DNA from: Reyranellaceae bacterium
Lineage (GTDB): Bacteria > Pseudomonadota > Alphaproteobacteria > Reyranellales > Reyranellaceae
Length of the DNA: 64,000 nucleotides
Assembly: GCA_022844045.1 (NCBI GenBank)
Contig: JALHMM010000003.1
Span: 94,527 to 158,526, forward strand
Direction: 5' to 3'
The position numbers were made by a program, and so were the translations under genes. Of the stretch, positions 1 through 12,179 are shown in pieces. The first letter of the stretch is position 1, and every line of letters begins with the position of its first letter. A model generated the notes under the pieces. That model saw only the letters and a program-made list of their open reading frames with translations, was not told the DNA's origin and did no database searches.

Positions 1-46
1 TCCCCCATCCGGCGCTCCGCGCCACCTTCCCCCTCCGGGGGAAGGT
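1..46. repeat. Partial copy (right arm) of the ~125 bp intergenic inverted-repeat family
   Basis: tcccccatccggcgctccgcgccaccttccccctccgggggaaggt matches the arm of elements at 2056, 36797 and 59707, in reverse orientation; cut by the window edge. Confidence 0.75.
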
Positions 47-67
47 AGAAACAAACAGGAGGACGAC

Positions 68-1018
68 ATGGAACAGAAAGCTCTGGGCAAATCGACCATC
101 AAGGTCGCGCCGCTGGCGTTCGGCGGCAATGTCTTCGGCTGGTCGGCCGACAAGGACACGTCGCACAAGCTGCTCGACCAGTTCGTCGATGCCGGCTTCA
201 ACCTGATCGACACCGCCGATGTCTATTCGATCTGGGTGCCGGGCCACAAAGGCGGCGAGTCCGAGACCATCATCGGCGAGTGGCTCGCCAAGCGCGGCGG
301 GCGCGACAAGGTGGTGATCGCCACCAAGCTGGGCATCCCGATGGCGCCGGACAAGAAGGGCCTCAGCAAAGGCTACATCGCCACCGCTGTCGAGGACTCG
401 CTGAAGCGGCTGAAGACCGACTACATCGACCTTTACCAGTCGCACCGCGACGACCCTGATACGCCGGTCGAGGAGACGCTCGAGGCCTATGGCAAGCTGG
501 TGAAGGCGGGCAAGGTGCGCGAGATCGGCGCGTCGAACTTCGAGGCGCCGCGCCTGAAGGCCTCGCTCGAGGCCAGCGCCAAGCACGGCTATCCGCGCTA
601 CCAGACCATCCAGCCGAACTACAGCCTGATGGAGCGCGGCAGCTACGAGGGCGATCTGGAGAAGCTCTGCGCCGCCGAGAAAGTCAGCTGCATCGGCTAC
701 TACTCGCTGGCCAGCGGCTTCCTCTCGGGCAAGTACCGCTCGGAAGCCGATCTCGGCAAGAGCGCGGCGCGCAGCTCGCGCGTGAAGGGCTATCTCAACG
801 ACAAGGGCATGAAGGTGCTGGCCGCACTCGACGATGTCGCCAAGCGCTTCTCGGCCAGCCCGGCGCAGGTCTCGCTGGCCTGGCTGATGGCCAAGCCCAC
901 CGTCGCCGCGCCAATCGCCAGCGCCACCTCGGCGGCGCAGCTCGCCGAGATCATGAAGGCCGCGACCATCAAGCTCGACGCCGCGTCCGTCGAGCAGCTC
1001 GACAAGGCCAGCGCGTGA
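68..1018 (+). CDS. Aldo/keto reductase
   Basis: 316 aa ORF; MEQKALGKSTIKVAPLAFGGNVFGW, DYIDLYQSHRDDP and GASNF motifs of the AKR family. Confidence 0.92.
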   Translation: MEQKALGKSTIKVAPLAFGGNVFGWSADKDTSHKLLDQFVDAGFNLIDTADVYSIWVPGHKGGESETIIGEWLAKRGGRDKVVIATKLGIPMAPDKKGLSKGYIATAVEDSLKRLKTDYIDLYQSHRDDPDTPVEETLEAYGKLVKAGKVREIGASNFEAPRLKASLEASAKHGYPRYQTIQPNYSLMERGSYEGDLEKLCAAEKVSCIGYYSLASGFLSGKYRSEADLGKSAARSSRVKGYLNDKGMKVLAALDDVAKRFSASPAQVSLAWLMAKPTVAAPIASATSAAQLAEIMKAATIKLDAASVEQLDKASA

Positions 1019-1023
1019 TTTTT

Positions 1024-1053
1024 CTCCCTCTCCCCGTGAACGGGGAGAGGGAG
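1024..1053. terminator. Strong hairpin between the aldo/keto reductase and the next gene
   Basis: ctccctctccccg-tgaa-cggggagagggag, 13 bp perfect stem with 4 nt loop just after the stop codon; no long T run. Confidence 0.5.
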
Positions 1054-1072
1054 CGAAGACGGGAGGAAACCA

Positions 1073-2041
1073 ATGTCCACTCTGCTCTGCGTCGGCACCT
1101 CGGGTATGTCGGTGTGGTTCAGCCGCGATCTGGGCGAGACCTGGACGCGGCCCTACATCGAGTCCGGCCTTTACCTGGAGTGCCGCGTCTGGTCGATGTC
1201 GGCGCATCCCAAACGGCCGGGCGAGGTGCTGGTCGGCACCGACATGGGTGTCTATCGCTGGCGCGAGAGCGAGAAGCATTGGACGCACCTGCCCTCGCCG
1301 CTCGACCAGCTGCATGTCTGGTCGCTGGTGCAGGCCCCTGACGATCCCGACTACCTCGTCGCCGGCACGCATCCCGCCGGTCTCTTCTGGTCGAGCGACG
1401 GCGGCGGCACGTGGACCCGCGCGCAATCGGCCTTCGCCGAGTCCTGCATCTTCGTCGGCAATCCCAGGGTGACGCAGATCCTGTTCGATCCGGTCGACAG
1501 CAACGTCATGTGGGCCAGCGTCGAGATCGACGGCGTGCATCGCTCGGAGGATCGCGGCCGCAGCTGGAAGAAGGTCGGCAGCGGCCTGCTGTCGGACGAC
1601 ATCCACGGGCTGGCCGTGGTGCGCAACGGCAGCAAGCTGGTCTACGCCACGACCAACAAAGGCCTGCATGTCAGCCGCGACGAAGGCAAGACGTGGGCGT
1701 TCCAGGAGCTGCCCTCAAGCTGGCAATACACCCGCACCATCGTGCCGCGCGCCGATGGCGATGCGACGGTGTTCCTGACCAACGGCAACGGCCCGCCGGG
1801 TTCGACCGGCCGCCTGCTGCGCAGCCGCGATCACGGCCAGCATTGGGAAGACGCCGGCCTGCCGGGCGAGCTGAACTCGACGCCGTGGACCGTGGCGACC
1901 AACAAGTCGGATCCCAAGCTGATCTTCGTCTGCAGCAATCTCGGCCAGATCTTCCGCTCGACCGATGGCGGTGAAAGCTGGACACGACTGAAGCGCGAGT
2001 TCGGCGAGGTACGCTCGACGCTCTGGCAGACGGTGAATTGA
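1073..2041 (+). CDS. BNR/Asp-box repeat (sialidase/VPS10-like beta-propeller) protein
   Basis: 322 aa; repeated Asp-boxes SSDGGGTW, SEDRGRSW, SRDEGKTW, SRDHGQHW, STDGGESW. Confidence 0.85.
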   Translation: MSTLLCVGTSGMSVWFSRDLGETWTRPYIESGLYLECRVWSMSAHPKRPGEVLVGTDMGVYRWRESEKHWTHLPSPLDQLHVWSLVQAPDDPDYLVAGTHPAGLFWSSDGGGTWTRAQSAFAESCIFVGNPRVTQILFDPVDSNVMWASVEIDGVHRSEDRGRSWKKVGSGLLSDDIHGLAVVRNGSKLVYATTNKGLHVSRDEGKTWAFQELPSSWQYTRTIVPRADGDATVFLTNGNGPPGSTGRLLRSRDHGQHWEDAGLPGELNSTPWTVATNKSDPKLIFVCSNLGQIFRSTDGGESWTRLKREFGEVRSTLWQTVN

Positions 2042-2055
2042 TCCGCTGCAACTCT

Positions 2056-2180
2056 ACCTTCCCCCGGAGGGGGAAGGTGGCGCGGAGCGCCGGATGGGGG
2101 ATGTCGAAGACGGACTCCTGCGTTCGTCTTCGACATCCCCCTTCCGCCCTTCGGGCACCTTCCCCCTCCGGCGGAAGGGA
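2056..2180. repeat. ~125 bp intergenic inverted-repeat element (copy at convergent junction)
   Basis: ccttcccccggagggggaagg...gatgtcgaagacg/cgtcttcgacatc...ccttccccctccggcggaagg nested palindrome between convergent stops. Confidence 0.85.
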
Positions 2181-2187
2181 AGACTGA

Positions 2188-3039
2188 CTACTTCAACGGA
2201 AAGCCCAGCGCGTTGAGCCAGGGGCGCATCTGCTCGCGGCCGGTGACGGCGGCGATGCGCTGCTTGATGCGCGCGGTCCAGGAATCGGTCGGCAAGTTCT
2301 GGCGGCGCGAGAAGGCGCCCAGGACCTCGTCGTAGCGCGCGATGTGCTGGGCTTCGCCGGCCTGCTTGTACGTCTCGTAATGCAGGATGGCCGCTTGCGG
2401 CAGGCGCGGCTTGACCTCGGCGTTAGCGGCGGGATCGGCGTAGCCGATGCACAGGCCGAAGATGCCGAAAGCGCCCGGCGGCAGGTCGAGCAGCTTGGCC
2501 ACCGCCTGCGGATCGTTGCGCATGGCGCCGATATAGACCATCGACAGGCCCAGCGACTCCGCCGCCGTCACCGCGTTCTGCGCCGCCAGCGCCGCGTCGA
2601 CCGCCGCGACCAGGAATGTCTCGGTCCACGGCAGGCCATTGGTGCCACTGCCGTGCTTCTCACCGATGCGCTCCAGCCTCGAGAGGTCGGCGATGAACAC
2701 CATATACAGCGGGCACTCCTCGATGTGCTTCTGGTTAGCGGCGATGCGCGCCAGTTCCTTGCGCTTGGCCGGATCGTCGACCACGACCACCGACCAGGCC
2801 TGCAGGTTGGAGCTGGTCGAGGCCGACTGCGCCGCCGCGATCATGGTCTCCAGCGTGCCCTCGGGCACCGGCGTCGGCAGGAAGCGGCGCACCGAGCGAT
2901 GGCCGAGCATGACGCCGATGGTCTCGTTCCATAGCGCAGCCGGCGGCACGGCGTCGGCGCCGTAGCGCGCCGCCAGCGCTTCGCTCCTGTCGTCGGCCAC
3001 CTTGGTGATCGTGTCCATCCAATGCGTCTCCGTCGTCAC
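2188..3039 (-). CDS. Nitroreductase family (FMN-dependent) oxidoreductase
   Basis: 283 aa; HRSVRRFLPTPVPEGTLETMIAAAQSASTSSNLQAWSVVVV is a typical nitroreductase N-terminus. Confidence 0.9.
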   Translation of the reverse strand: MTTETHWMDTITKVADDRSEALAARYGADAVPPAALWNETIGVMLGHRSVRRFLPTPVPEGTLETMIAAAQSASTSSNLQAWSVVVVDDPAKRKELARIAANQKHIEECPLYMVFIADLSRLERIGEKHGSGTNGLPWTETFLVAAVDAALAAQNAVTAAESLGLSMVYIGAMRNDPQAVAKLLDLPPGAFGIFGLCIGYADPAANAEVKPRLPQAAILHYETYKQAGEAQHIARYDEVLGAFSRRQNLPTDSWTARIKQRIAAVTGREQMRPWLNALGFPLK

Positions 3040-4265
3040 TCCGCCGGCGTCGCGGCGGGTGCGGGTTGTGGTTTGGGCCGCGTGATCACGGTGAACATCG
3101 CCAGCAGGATGAAGACCGTGACCAGCGCGAAGACCATGCGCGGCTCGCCGCGATCGAGCAGCCAGGCGTAGAGCAGCGGCGCGATCATGCCGCCGATGTT
3201 GAAGCCGGTGGAGACGAAGCCGAACACCTTGCCGAAGGCGCCCGGCGGCGTGACCGAGCGCACGATCATGTCGCGCGAGGGCTGGATGATGCCGTTGAGG
3301 AACCCGCCCAGCGACATCGCCGCGATCAGCGCCACGGCGCCGAGATCGCCCCAGCCCACAGCGACGACCATGGTCGACGTGGCGAGGAAACCGGCCGCGG
3401 CGATGCGCTCGTGCTTCGTCGTGCGGTCGGCGAGGATGCCGCCCGCCAGCACGCCGGCGGCGCTCATCAGCAGATAGCCCGACAGCGCGATGTTGGCGAT
3501 CGAGGCCGGCGTTCCGTTGATCTGGCCCAGCGCCACCACCGAGAAGGTCTGGATGCCGCCGCCCGACAGCGCCAGCAGGATGAAGAAGAACAGGTTGCGC
3601 AGGATCGGCGCCGACAGCAGCAGATCGAGCCCGGCCTTGCCGGCGGTCTGGCTGTTGCTCTCGCGGCGCGTCGCGGCGCTGACCGACAGCGGCGCGCCCC
3701 AGATGGCCAGCGCCGCGACCACCAGCGCCGCCATCGCCGCGGCGACGTAGTAGGCGCCCTGCCAGCCGGCATAAGCGGCGCAGAACAGCACGCAGGCCGG
3801 CGCCACACCGGAGCCGAAGAAGCCGGAGAAGGTGTGGAAAGAGAAGGCGCGGCCAGCCTTCTTGGCCGGGATCGTCGAGGACAGGATCGCGTAGTCGGCG
3901 GGGTGATAGACCGTGTTGGCCAGGCCGAGCAGGGCGTAGGCCGCGATCAGCATCCAGTAGCTCGGGAAGGTCGCGGCCAGCAGCAGGGCGACCACGCCGA
4001 TCGTCATGCCGCCGATCAGCATGGGCCGCGCGCCGACGCGGTCGACCAGGAAGCCGGCGGGCGTCTGCAGCAGGGCCGAGATCACGTTGAAGGCGGTCAA
4101 CACCGCGCCCAGCGCGATGTAGCTGACACCCAGCTCGGTCCGCACCACCTCGAACACGGGTGGCAGGAGCAACAGGTGATAATGGCTGATGAAATGCGCG
4201 GAGCAGACCAGGCCGATGATCCTGACCTCCCGGCCCCTGCCCTCCGCTCGCTCAGCCTCAGCCAT
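3036..4265 (-). CDS. MFS transporter
   Basis: Start trimmed to MAEAERAEGRGREVRIIGLV; 12-TM-like hydrophobic pattern, GFLVDRVGARPMLIGG MFS signature; 4 bp overlap with the nitroreductase start. Confidence 0.88.
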   Translation of the reverse strand: MAEAERAEGRGREVRIIGLVCSAHFISHYHLLLLPPVFEVVRTELGVSYIALGAVLTAFNVISALLQTPAGFLVDRVGARPMLIGGMTIGVVALLLAATFPSYWMLIAAYALLGLANTVYHPADYAILSSTIPAKKAGRAFSFHTFSGFFGSGVAPACVLFCAAYAGWQGAYYVAAAMAALVVAALAIWGAPLSVSAATRRESNSQTAGKAGLDLLLSAPILRNLFFFILLALSGGGIQTFSVVALGQINGTPASIANIALSGYLLMSAAGVLAGGILADRTTKHERIAAAGFLATSTMVVAVGWGDLGAVALIAAMSLGGFLNGIIQPSRDMIVRSVTPPGAFGKVFGFVSTGFNIGGMIAPLLYAWLLDRGEPRMVFALVTVFILLAMFTVITRPKPQPAPAATPAE

Positions 4266-4412
4266 ACGCCGTCGTGCCCTCCGCCGGCGAAACCTAATGC
4301 AGGCGCGTCCATCTCGCCAGCCGTGCGCGGCATGGGTGCCCGGCGCCTCGGGCATGTCGCGTCGCCCGGTTCGGCGGACTATAGTGCCGGTGTCAGCAAG
4401 AGGATCACACGC

Positions 4413-5360
4413 ATGGACGAGAACAAGCGGGACGGGCTGGGCTTCGCCGCCGAGTACGACCGGCCGATCCCCTACATGCAGCGCATCCGCGACTATTACG
4501 TCACCTTGGGCTACGGCACGCCCTATCGCTGGGCCAACTACGCCGAGGTGCCGTTCACCAGGCTCGCCAAGCCGCTATCGAAGAGCCGCGTGGCGCTGAT
4601 CACCACGGCGGCGCCCTACCAGCCCGACAAGGGCGACCAGGGGCCGGGCGCCGCCTATAACGCCGGCGCCAAGTTCTACAAGGTCTACTCCGGCGACACG
4701 TCGGTCGACCACGATCTGCGCATCTCGCACATCGGCTACGACCGCATCCACACCACGGCCGAGGACAGCAACACCTGGTTCCCGCTGCCGGCGTTGCGGA
4801 AGGCGGCCGCCGCCGGCCGCATCGGCGAGGTCGCGCCGCGCTTCCATGGCGCGCCGACCAATCGCAGCCACGTCACGACGCTCGATGTCGATTGCCCCGA
4901 GTTGCTGGCCAGGTGCCGCGCCGACAATGTCGACGCGGCGATCCTGGTCCCCAGTTGACCCGTCTGCCACCAGACCGTGAGTCTGGCCGCCCGTCACCTC
5001 GAGGCCAACGGCATCCCGACCGTGATCATGGCCTGCGCCAAGGATATCGTCGAATTCGTCGGCGTGCCGCGTCTGCTGTTCAGCGACTTCCCGCTCGGTA
5101 ATTCCGCCGGCAAGCCCAAAGACGTGGCATCGCAGGATCTGACACTCGAGCTGGCGCTCAGCCTGCTCGAGAGCGCCACCGGCCCGCGCACGACAATGCA
5201 ATCACCGCTTCGCTGGAAGGACGACGCCTCGTGGAAGCTCGACTTCTCGAACATCGAGAAGATGTCGCCCGAGGAAATCGCCCGCCGCCGCGCCGAGTTC
5301 GATCGCCAGAAAGAAATCGCCAAGGGCGTCCGCCAGGGCGATTCGAAGGCGGCGGATTAG
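4413..5360 (+). CDS. Glycine/sarcosine/betaine reductase selenoprotein B (GrdB)-like protein; predicted selenoprotein with in-frame TGA (Sec) at 4956-4958
   Basis: ORFs 4413-4958 and 4959-5360 are in the same frame, separated only by TGA; the junction reads ILVPS-U-PVCHQTVSLAARHLEANGIPTVIMACAKDIVEFVGVPR, giving a UxxC motif; hairpin CCAGAC-CGTGA-GTCTGG at 4970-4986. Confidence 0.85.
4970..4986 (+). promoter_or_regulatory. Candidate bacterial SECIS hairpin
   Basis: 6 bp perfect stem CCAGAC/GTCTGG with G-containing loop CGTGA; apical loop ~18-22 nt after the UGA. Confidence 0.55.
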
Positions 5361-5363
5361 TCT

Positions 5364-5493
5364 CCCTTCCCCCGGAGGGGGAAGGTGGCAGCGCGAAGCG
5401 CTGACGGAAGGGGGATGTTGAAGACGAACGCAGGAGTCCGTCTTCGACATCCCCCTTCCGCCCTTCGGGCACCTTCCCCCTCCGGGGGAAGGA
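5364..5493. repeat. ~130 bp intergenic inverted-repeat element (agcgcgaagcgct subtype), convergent junction
   Basis: Same outer and inner palindromes as 2056-2180; left arm carries gtggcagcgcgaagcgctgacgg. Confidence 0.85.
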
Positions 5494-5497
5494 AAGA

Positions 5498-6891
5498 TCA
5501 CGGCGGCAACCTGCCGTCCCAGCCCCCGCCCAGCGCCTTGTAGAGATCGACCAGGGCTGCGAGCTGCGAGAGTTGCGCCTGGATCACGGCGTCGTCGGTC
5601 GAGATGATGCTGCGCTGGGCGTCGAGCACGGTGAGGAAGTCGACCGTGCCGGCGCGGAAGCGCAATTCGGCCAGGCGATAGGCCTCGCGCGATTGCGCCC
5701 GGGCCTCGCGCGAGGCGGCGAGCTGCAGACGGAATTGCGTCGCGCCGCTCAGCGCGTTCTCCACGTCGCGGAAAGCCGACAAGGTCGCCGTCCGGTACGT
5801 CTCCATCAGCTCTTCGTAGCGCGCTTGCGTAAGCTCCTGCTGCGCGCGCAGCCGGCCACCTTCGAAGATCGGTGCCGTCAGGCCGCCGACCAGAGTGAGG
5901 AGGAAGCTGCCAGGCCCGAACAGGCCGGACAGCGCGGTGCTGGCGGTGCCGCCATCGACGGTGAGCTGGATGCGCGGAAAGCGCGCGGCGCGCGCCGCCG
6001 CGATATCGAGATGGGCCGCCTTGAGGTCGGCCTCGGCGCCGCGCACGTCGGGCCGCCGTAACAGCAGCTCCGAGGGAATGCCGCCCATCACCGGCGGCGT
6101 GGTGAGCGCCGAGAGGCGCTGGCCGGCCACCTCGAAATTCTGCGGCAGGCGGCCCAGCAGCAGCGCCAACGTGCTGAGCGTCTGCCGCTCGACCTGGCGC
6201 AAGGCCGGGATCGCCGCGCTCTGCTGCGCCACCGAGACGCGCTGCTGCGCGACCTCGAGATCGGACGCGGTACCGATGCGCCGCTGCTCGTCGAGCAGCA
6301 GCAGAAGCCGGCGCGAGGTGTTGAGCGAGTCGGTGGCCAGCGCGACGCGCTCGCGCAGCGCCAGCAGCTGAAAGTAGCTCAGCGCGACATTGGCGCTCAC
6401 CGTCAGCGCCAGCGCCTCCTGGTCGTAGCGGCTGGCCTGCAGGCGCGTCAGCGCGGCGCTCTCCGTCGCCTGGATGCGGCCGAACAGATCGACCTCGTAG
6501 CCGACGGACAATCCCGCCTGAAAGTTGGTCGTGGTCGTCGTGCGGGCCGAGCCGAAGCGGCTGGTGCGCGTGACCGAGGCGTCGGCGCCCAGATTGGGAT
6601 AGATCGCCGCGCCGGCGATCTGGGCGTTGGCGAGCGCCTGGCGCACCCGCGCCACGGCGACGCGCAGATCGAGGTTGCCGGCGCTGGCCTCGCCCATCAG
6701 CCGATCGAGCTCGGGGCTGGCGAAGCCGCGCCACCACGCCGTGTCGGGCCAGATGCCAGCGCCGTCAGCGGTCGACTGCCAATTGGCCGGCTGCGCGACC
6801 TCGGGCTTGGTCCACTCGTCCCATAACGAGCAGCCGCCCAGCGTCGGAGCCAGCAGCAACGAAAGAACGGCGGTACGACGCTTCATCTCAC

Positions 6892-6895
<4 letters not shown>
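5498..6895 (-). CDS. Outer membrane efflux lipoprotein, NodT/OprM family
   Basis: 465 aa; lipobox LGGCSLW, paired OEP repeats; overlaps the macB-like gene by 4 bp. Confidence 0.92.
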
Positions 6896-8855
<1,960 letters not shown>

Positions 8856-8859
<4 letters not shown>

Positions 8860-10025
8860 AGGCGCGGCGTCCGGCCACCGCCAGCTTGCGGCTTGGTGCG
8901 CGCCGCCGGCGGTGCGTCGCTGACCACCACGTCCTCACCCGGCTTCAAGCCGGACTTCACCTCGGCCATCACCCGGCTCATGACACCGATCACCACCGTG
9001 CGCTCGACGACGGCGCCGTTCTCCAGCACCCGTACGCGGTAGCGTTTGCCGCCGTCCTCGTTGCCGCCGCCGCGCGCCGGCCGCAGCGCGGCGACGGGCA
9101 CCAGTGGCACCTTCTTGGCGCTGCCGGCTACGAAGAACACCTGCGCGCTCATCTGCGGCAGCAGGTCGAGATCCGGATTGGCGACGTCGAACAACGAATC
9201 GTAGAGCACGACGTTGTTCACGACCTGCGGCGTCTGCATCACCTGCTTCAGCTTGCCCTCGCGGCGACGGTCGGGCTGGCCGAGCGTGGTGAAGTAGGCC
9301 GGCATGCCGATCTTGAGCTTGTTGACGTCGGCTTCGGAGACCTGGGTCCACACCGTCATGGTGTCGAGGTCGGCGATACGCAGGATGATCGGCGCGCTCT
9401 GGTTGGCGTTCAGCGTCTGGCCCTGCTTGGCCGAGATGCTGACGATGGTGCCTGTCATGGGCGCATAGATGCTGGTGTAGCTGAGATTGGCCTGGTCACC
9501 CTTCAGGGTCGACTCGGTCTGCTGAATCTGCGCCTTGATCATGTCGATCTGCGCACCGGCGCTCTTCACCGCCGCTTCGGCGACGTCGAAGGCGTCCTGG
9601 CTGGTGGCCCTTGCCTGAAGCAGCTCGCGCTGGCGGCGGAGCTGCTGGTCGGCCAGCACCTTGGCGGCTTCCTTGTCGGCGAGTTGCGCCTTCAAGTTCA
9701 TCAGCTGCGCCTCGTTGGCGCTGACGCGGGCCTGGTAGACGGTGGCGTCGAGCTGTGCGACTTGCTGGCCCTTCTCGACCTTGTCGCCGGACTTGACCAT
9801 CAGCTTCTGCAGTTGGCCGGACACCTGGGTGCCGACATCGACGTAGTCAAGCGGCTGCAGCACACCTACCGCTGAAACCGTGTCCTCAACGTCGCCCACC
9901 GTGACCTTGACGGTGGGCGGAACACCGGCGCCACCGCCACTGCCAGGCCACAGCAGCCAGCCGGCGACCAGCGCCACGGCGATCACCGGGGCACTGTAGA
10001 TCGCGAAGCGGACAGGGCGCTGCAT
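8856..10025 (-). CDS. macA: MacA-type periplasmic adaptor (HlyD/RND MFP family)
   Basis: Start at [28 protein letters not shown]; biotinyl-lipoyl-like and hairpin segments; 4 bp overlap with macB. Confidence 0.9.
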
Positions 10026-10179
10026 GGTCGACGATTCACCTTCCCGGGGGTTCATGTGGTTATACGGCCAGCAAACCGCCACCGGATCGTTGCCGGCGTA
10101 CGGCGGAGTCTAAGGCGGAGAACGTGCAGGAGATATGACCGGCGCGTAACGCGCGGTGACCGGGAGGGTTGCCGTCTCG

Positions 10180-11028
10180 TCAGAGCTTCGTCCGCGCCGG
10201 CGCCAAGGGCAGGCCGGGCACGTCGGCGCGGGTGCGGAAGACGGTGCCGCAATTCTCCTTGGGCCCGCCGCGCGAACCGGTCACCACGTAGAGATCGCGC
10301 ATGTCGTCGCCGGCGAAACACAGGCTCGTGACCATGGGCAGCGGCACGGCGAGATCCTTGCGGTGCGAGCCGTCGGGGTTGAACACCGCGACCCGCCCGC
10401 CATGCGCATCGGCGACCCAGACCGAGCCATCGGCGGCGACCTTCAGCCCGTCCGGCACGCGGCCCGCGCCCATCGAGGCGAAGATACGCCAAGGTCCGAC
10501 CGAGCCGTCGGCGGCGACGTCGTAGACGCGCACGATTTCGGCGCGGGCGTCGGAGTGATAGAGGCGCCTGCCGTCGGGCGAGGTGCCCAGCCCGTTGGTC
10601 AGCATCACGCCGTCGGAGACCGTGCGCATCGAACGATCGAGATCAATGACGTGCAGATGGCCGGGCTTGGGTGGCTCGCCACCGAAGACGCGGTAGGCCA
10701 GCGAGCCGACATAGATGCGGCCGGCCGAGTCGGTGGTCAGGTCGTTGAAGCCAATGCCGCCTGGCGTGTCCGACGCCGCCAGCAGAGTGGTCGAGCCCTC
10801 GACGCCGGGCCGCACATGCACGATGTCGCGACCGCCGACCACGAGGCCGCCATCGGCGTGCAGCGCCATGCCGCCAATGCCGCGCCGTTTGGGCACGGCG
10901 AGCGTCACCTTGTCGGCGCGATCGAGCAGGAAGACGCCGCCGTTCATAACGTCGCTGAAGTACAGGCCCCTGGCGGCATCCCACACCGGCCCTTCGATCA
11001 GGCCGTAGCCCGTGGCGATCTCCTGCAT
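10180..11028 (-). CDS. SMP-30/gluconolactonase/LRE family protein
   Basis: MQEIATGYGLIEGPVWDAARGLYFSDV, LTNGLGTSPDGRRLYHSD. Confidence 0.9.
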   Translation of the reverse strand: MQEIATGYGLIEGPVWDAARGLYFSDVMNGGVFLLDRADKVTLAVPKRRGIGGMALHADGGLVVGGRDIVHVRPGVEGSTTLLAASDTPGGIGFNDLTTDSAGRIYVGSLAYRVFGGEPPKPGHLHVIDLDRSMRTVSDGVMLTNGLGTSPDGRRLYHSDARAEIVRVYDVAADGSVGPWRIFASMGAGRVPDGLKVAADGSVWVADAHGGRVAVFNPDGSHRKDLAVPLPMVTSLCFAGDDMRDLYVVTGSRGGPKENCGTVFRTRADVPGLPLAPARTKL

Positions 11029-11043
11029 TGGTTTATCCTCTTT

Positions 11044-11107
11044 GGGAGCGCCGGCGTCCCGCCGGCTCTTATCTTGAAGGAAGAGCCGGCGGGACGCCGG
11101 CGCTCCC
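11044..11107. repeat. Perfect 27 bp inverted repeat in the SMP-30 gene leader
   Basis: gggagcgccggcgtcccgccggctctt - atcttgaagg - aagagccggcgggacgccggcgctccc. Confidence 0.85.
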
Positions 11108-11108
11108 A

Positions 11109-12179
11109 CTACGCGGTCACCTGGACGATGCCGCCACGCGGTCTGCCAGCCTCGATCTCGCGCCACAGCACCTCGTGACCCGTCGGCAGCGCGCGGTTGT
11201 TGGGCATGGTCAGCCACAGGCGCAGCAGCAGGCGGCTATGGCCGGTCTCGAACTCGTCGGTGAAGGCGGTGCGGCCGTGATAGGTGACGTGGCTGTTGAT
11301 CAGCTGCAGGTCGCCAGGCTCGAGCGTCATCTCGAAAGCGAGATCCTCGGCGGTCGCCATCAGCAGGTCGATCGCCTCGCGCTGCGCAGGGGTGAGCTTC
11401 GGCACGCCGGGCACCAGCTCGGCCGCCTCGATGAAGGTCAGCGAGTAGTGGCTCGTGAGGCGGCCGTCGCGCAGGCCGAAGATCGGCAGCTTGTAGACGG
11501 TCGAAGGATCCTTCGACTCCTCGCCCAGGCGGCTGCGATAGAAATCCTCGAACAGCACGTCGAGCAGGTCGGGGCGTTTGGCGAGAATGGCGTTGTGGAT
11601 CGCGCCGGTGCTGCACAGCCGGCTGACGCCGCCCGCCTTGGCCTGGCGCACGCAGAGCAGGCCGACCACGTCGGTGCGGTCGGTGTGGAAGCGCAGCAGA
11701 TTGTTGGTCAAGGTGCGCGCATAGGACGACAGGAAGGTGCCGCTCTGGCCTCCGGCATCAGCGGTCTGCACCTGGCCGTAAGTGCGGCCGACATGGGCAC
11801 CCTCGTCGCGGATAGCGCGCATCAGCTCGCCGCTGCGGTTCTGAAAGACCGGCGCGCCGAGATGCTGGCCGAAGCCGTAGTAGATCTGCCGCAGCTCGTC
11901 CTCGCTGTATGTGGTGATCGGAAAGCCGCGCAACTTGACCATGCCGCAGCCGTCTTCCAACTCGTCGCGGATATCGTCGAACAGCGGCCCGAGCGAGGGC
12001 AGCGGGAAATCCGCGCGAGTGATCGACGACCACTCCAGCCCACCGCGCTTCACACCCTGCAGCGCGGCGTCGATCTCAGCCGCCGCATCAGGCGGCAGAT
12101 CACGGATCCAGCGTCGGGAATGCGCGATATCGCGGCCCAGCCAGACGCTGGGTCCGGTCAACGGCGTGCGCTTGCTCAT
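11109..12179 (-). CDS. TauD/TfdA family Fe(II)/2-oxoglutarate dioxygenase
   Basis: 356 aa; FHTDRTDVVGLLC (HxD), HVTYHGRTAFTD and GHSRLLLRLWL distal His/Arg motifs. Confidence 0.88.
   Translation of the reverse strand: MSKRTPLTGPSVWLGRDIAHSRRWIRDLPPDAAAEIDAALQGVKRGGLEWSSITRADFPLPSLGPLFDDIRDELEDGCGMVKLRGFPITTYSEDELRQIYYGFGQHLGAPVFQNRSGELMRAIRDEGAHVGRTYGQVQTADAGGQSGTFLSSYARTLTNNLLRFHTDRTDVVGLLCVRQAKAGGVSRLCSTGAIHNAILAKRPDLLDVLFEDFYRSRLGEESKDPSTVYKLPIFGLRDGRLTSHYSLTFIEAAELVPGVPKLTPAQREAIDLLMATAEDLAFEMTLEPGDLQLINSHVTYHGRTAFTDEFETGHSRLLLRLWLTMPNNRALPTGHEVLWREIEAGRPRGGIVQVTA

Noticed and set aside
3066-4412. N-terminal 449 codons of ORF 3066-4958
   Set aside because: Antisense to the MFS transporter; the real GrdB-like start is the ATG at 4413, where homology-like sequence begins.
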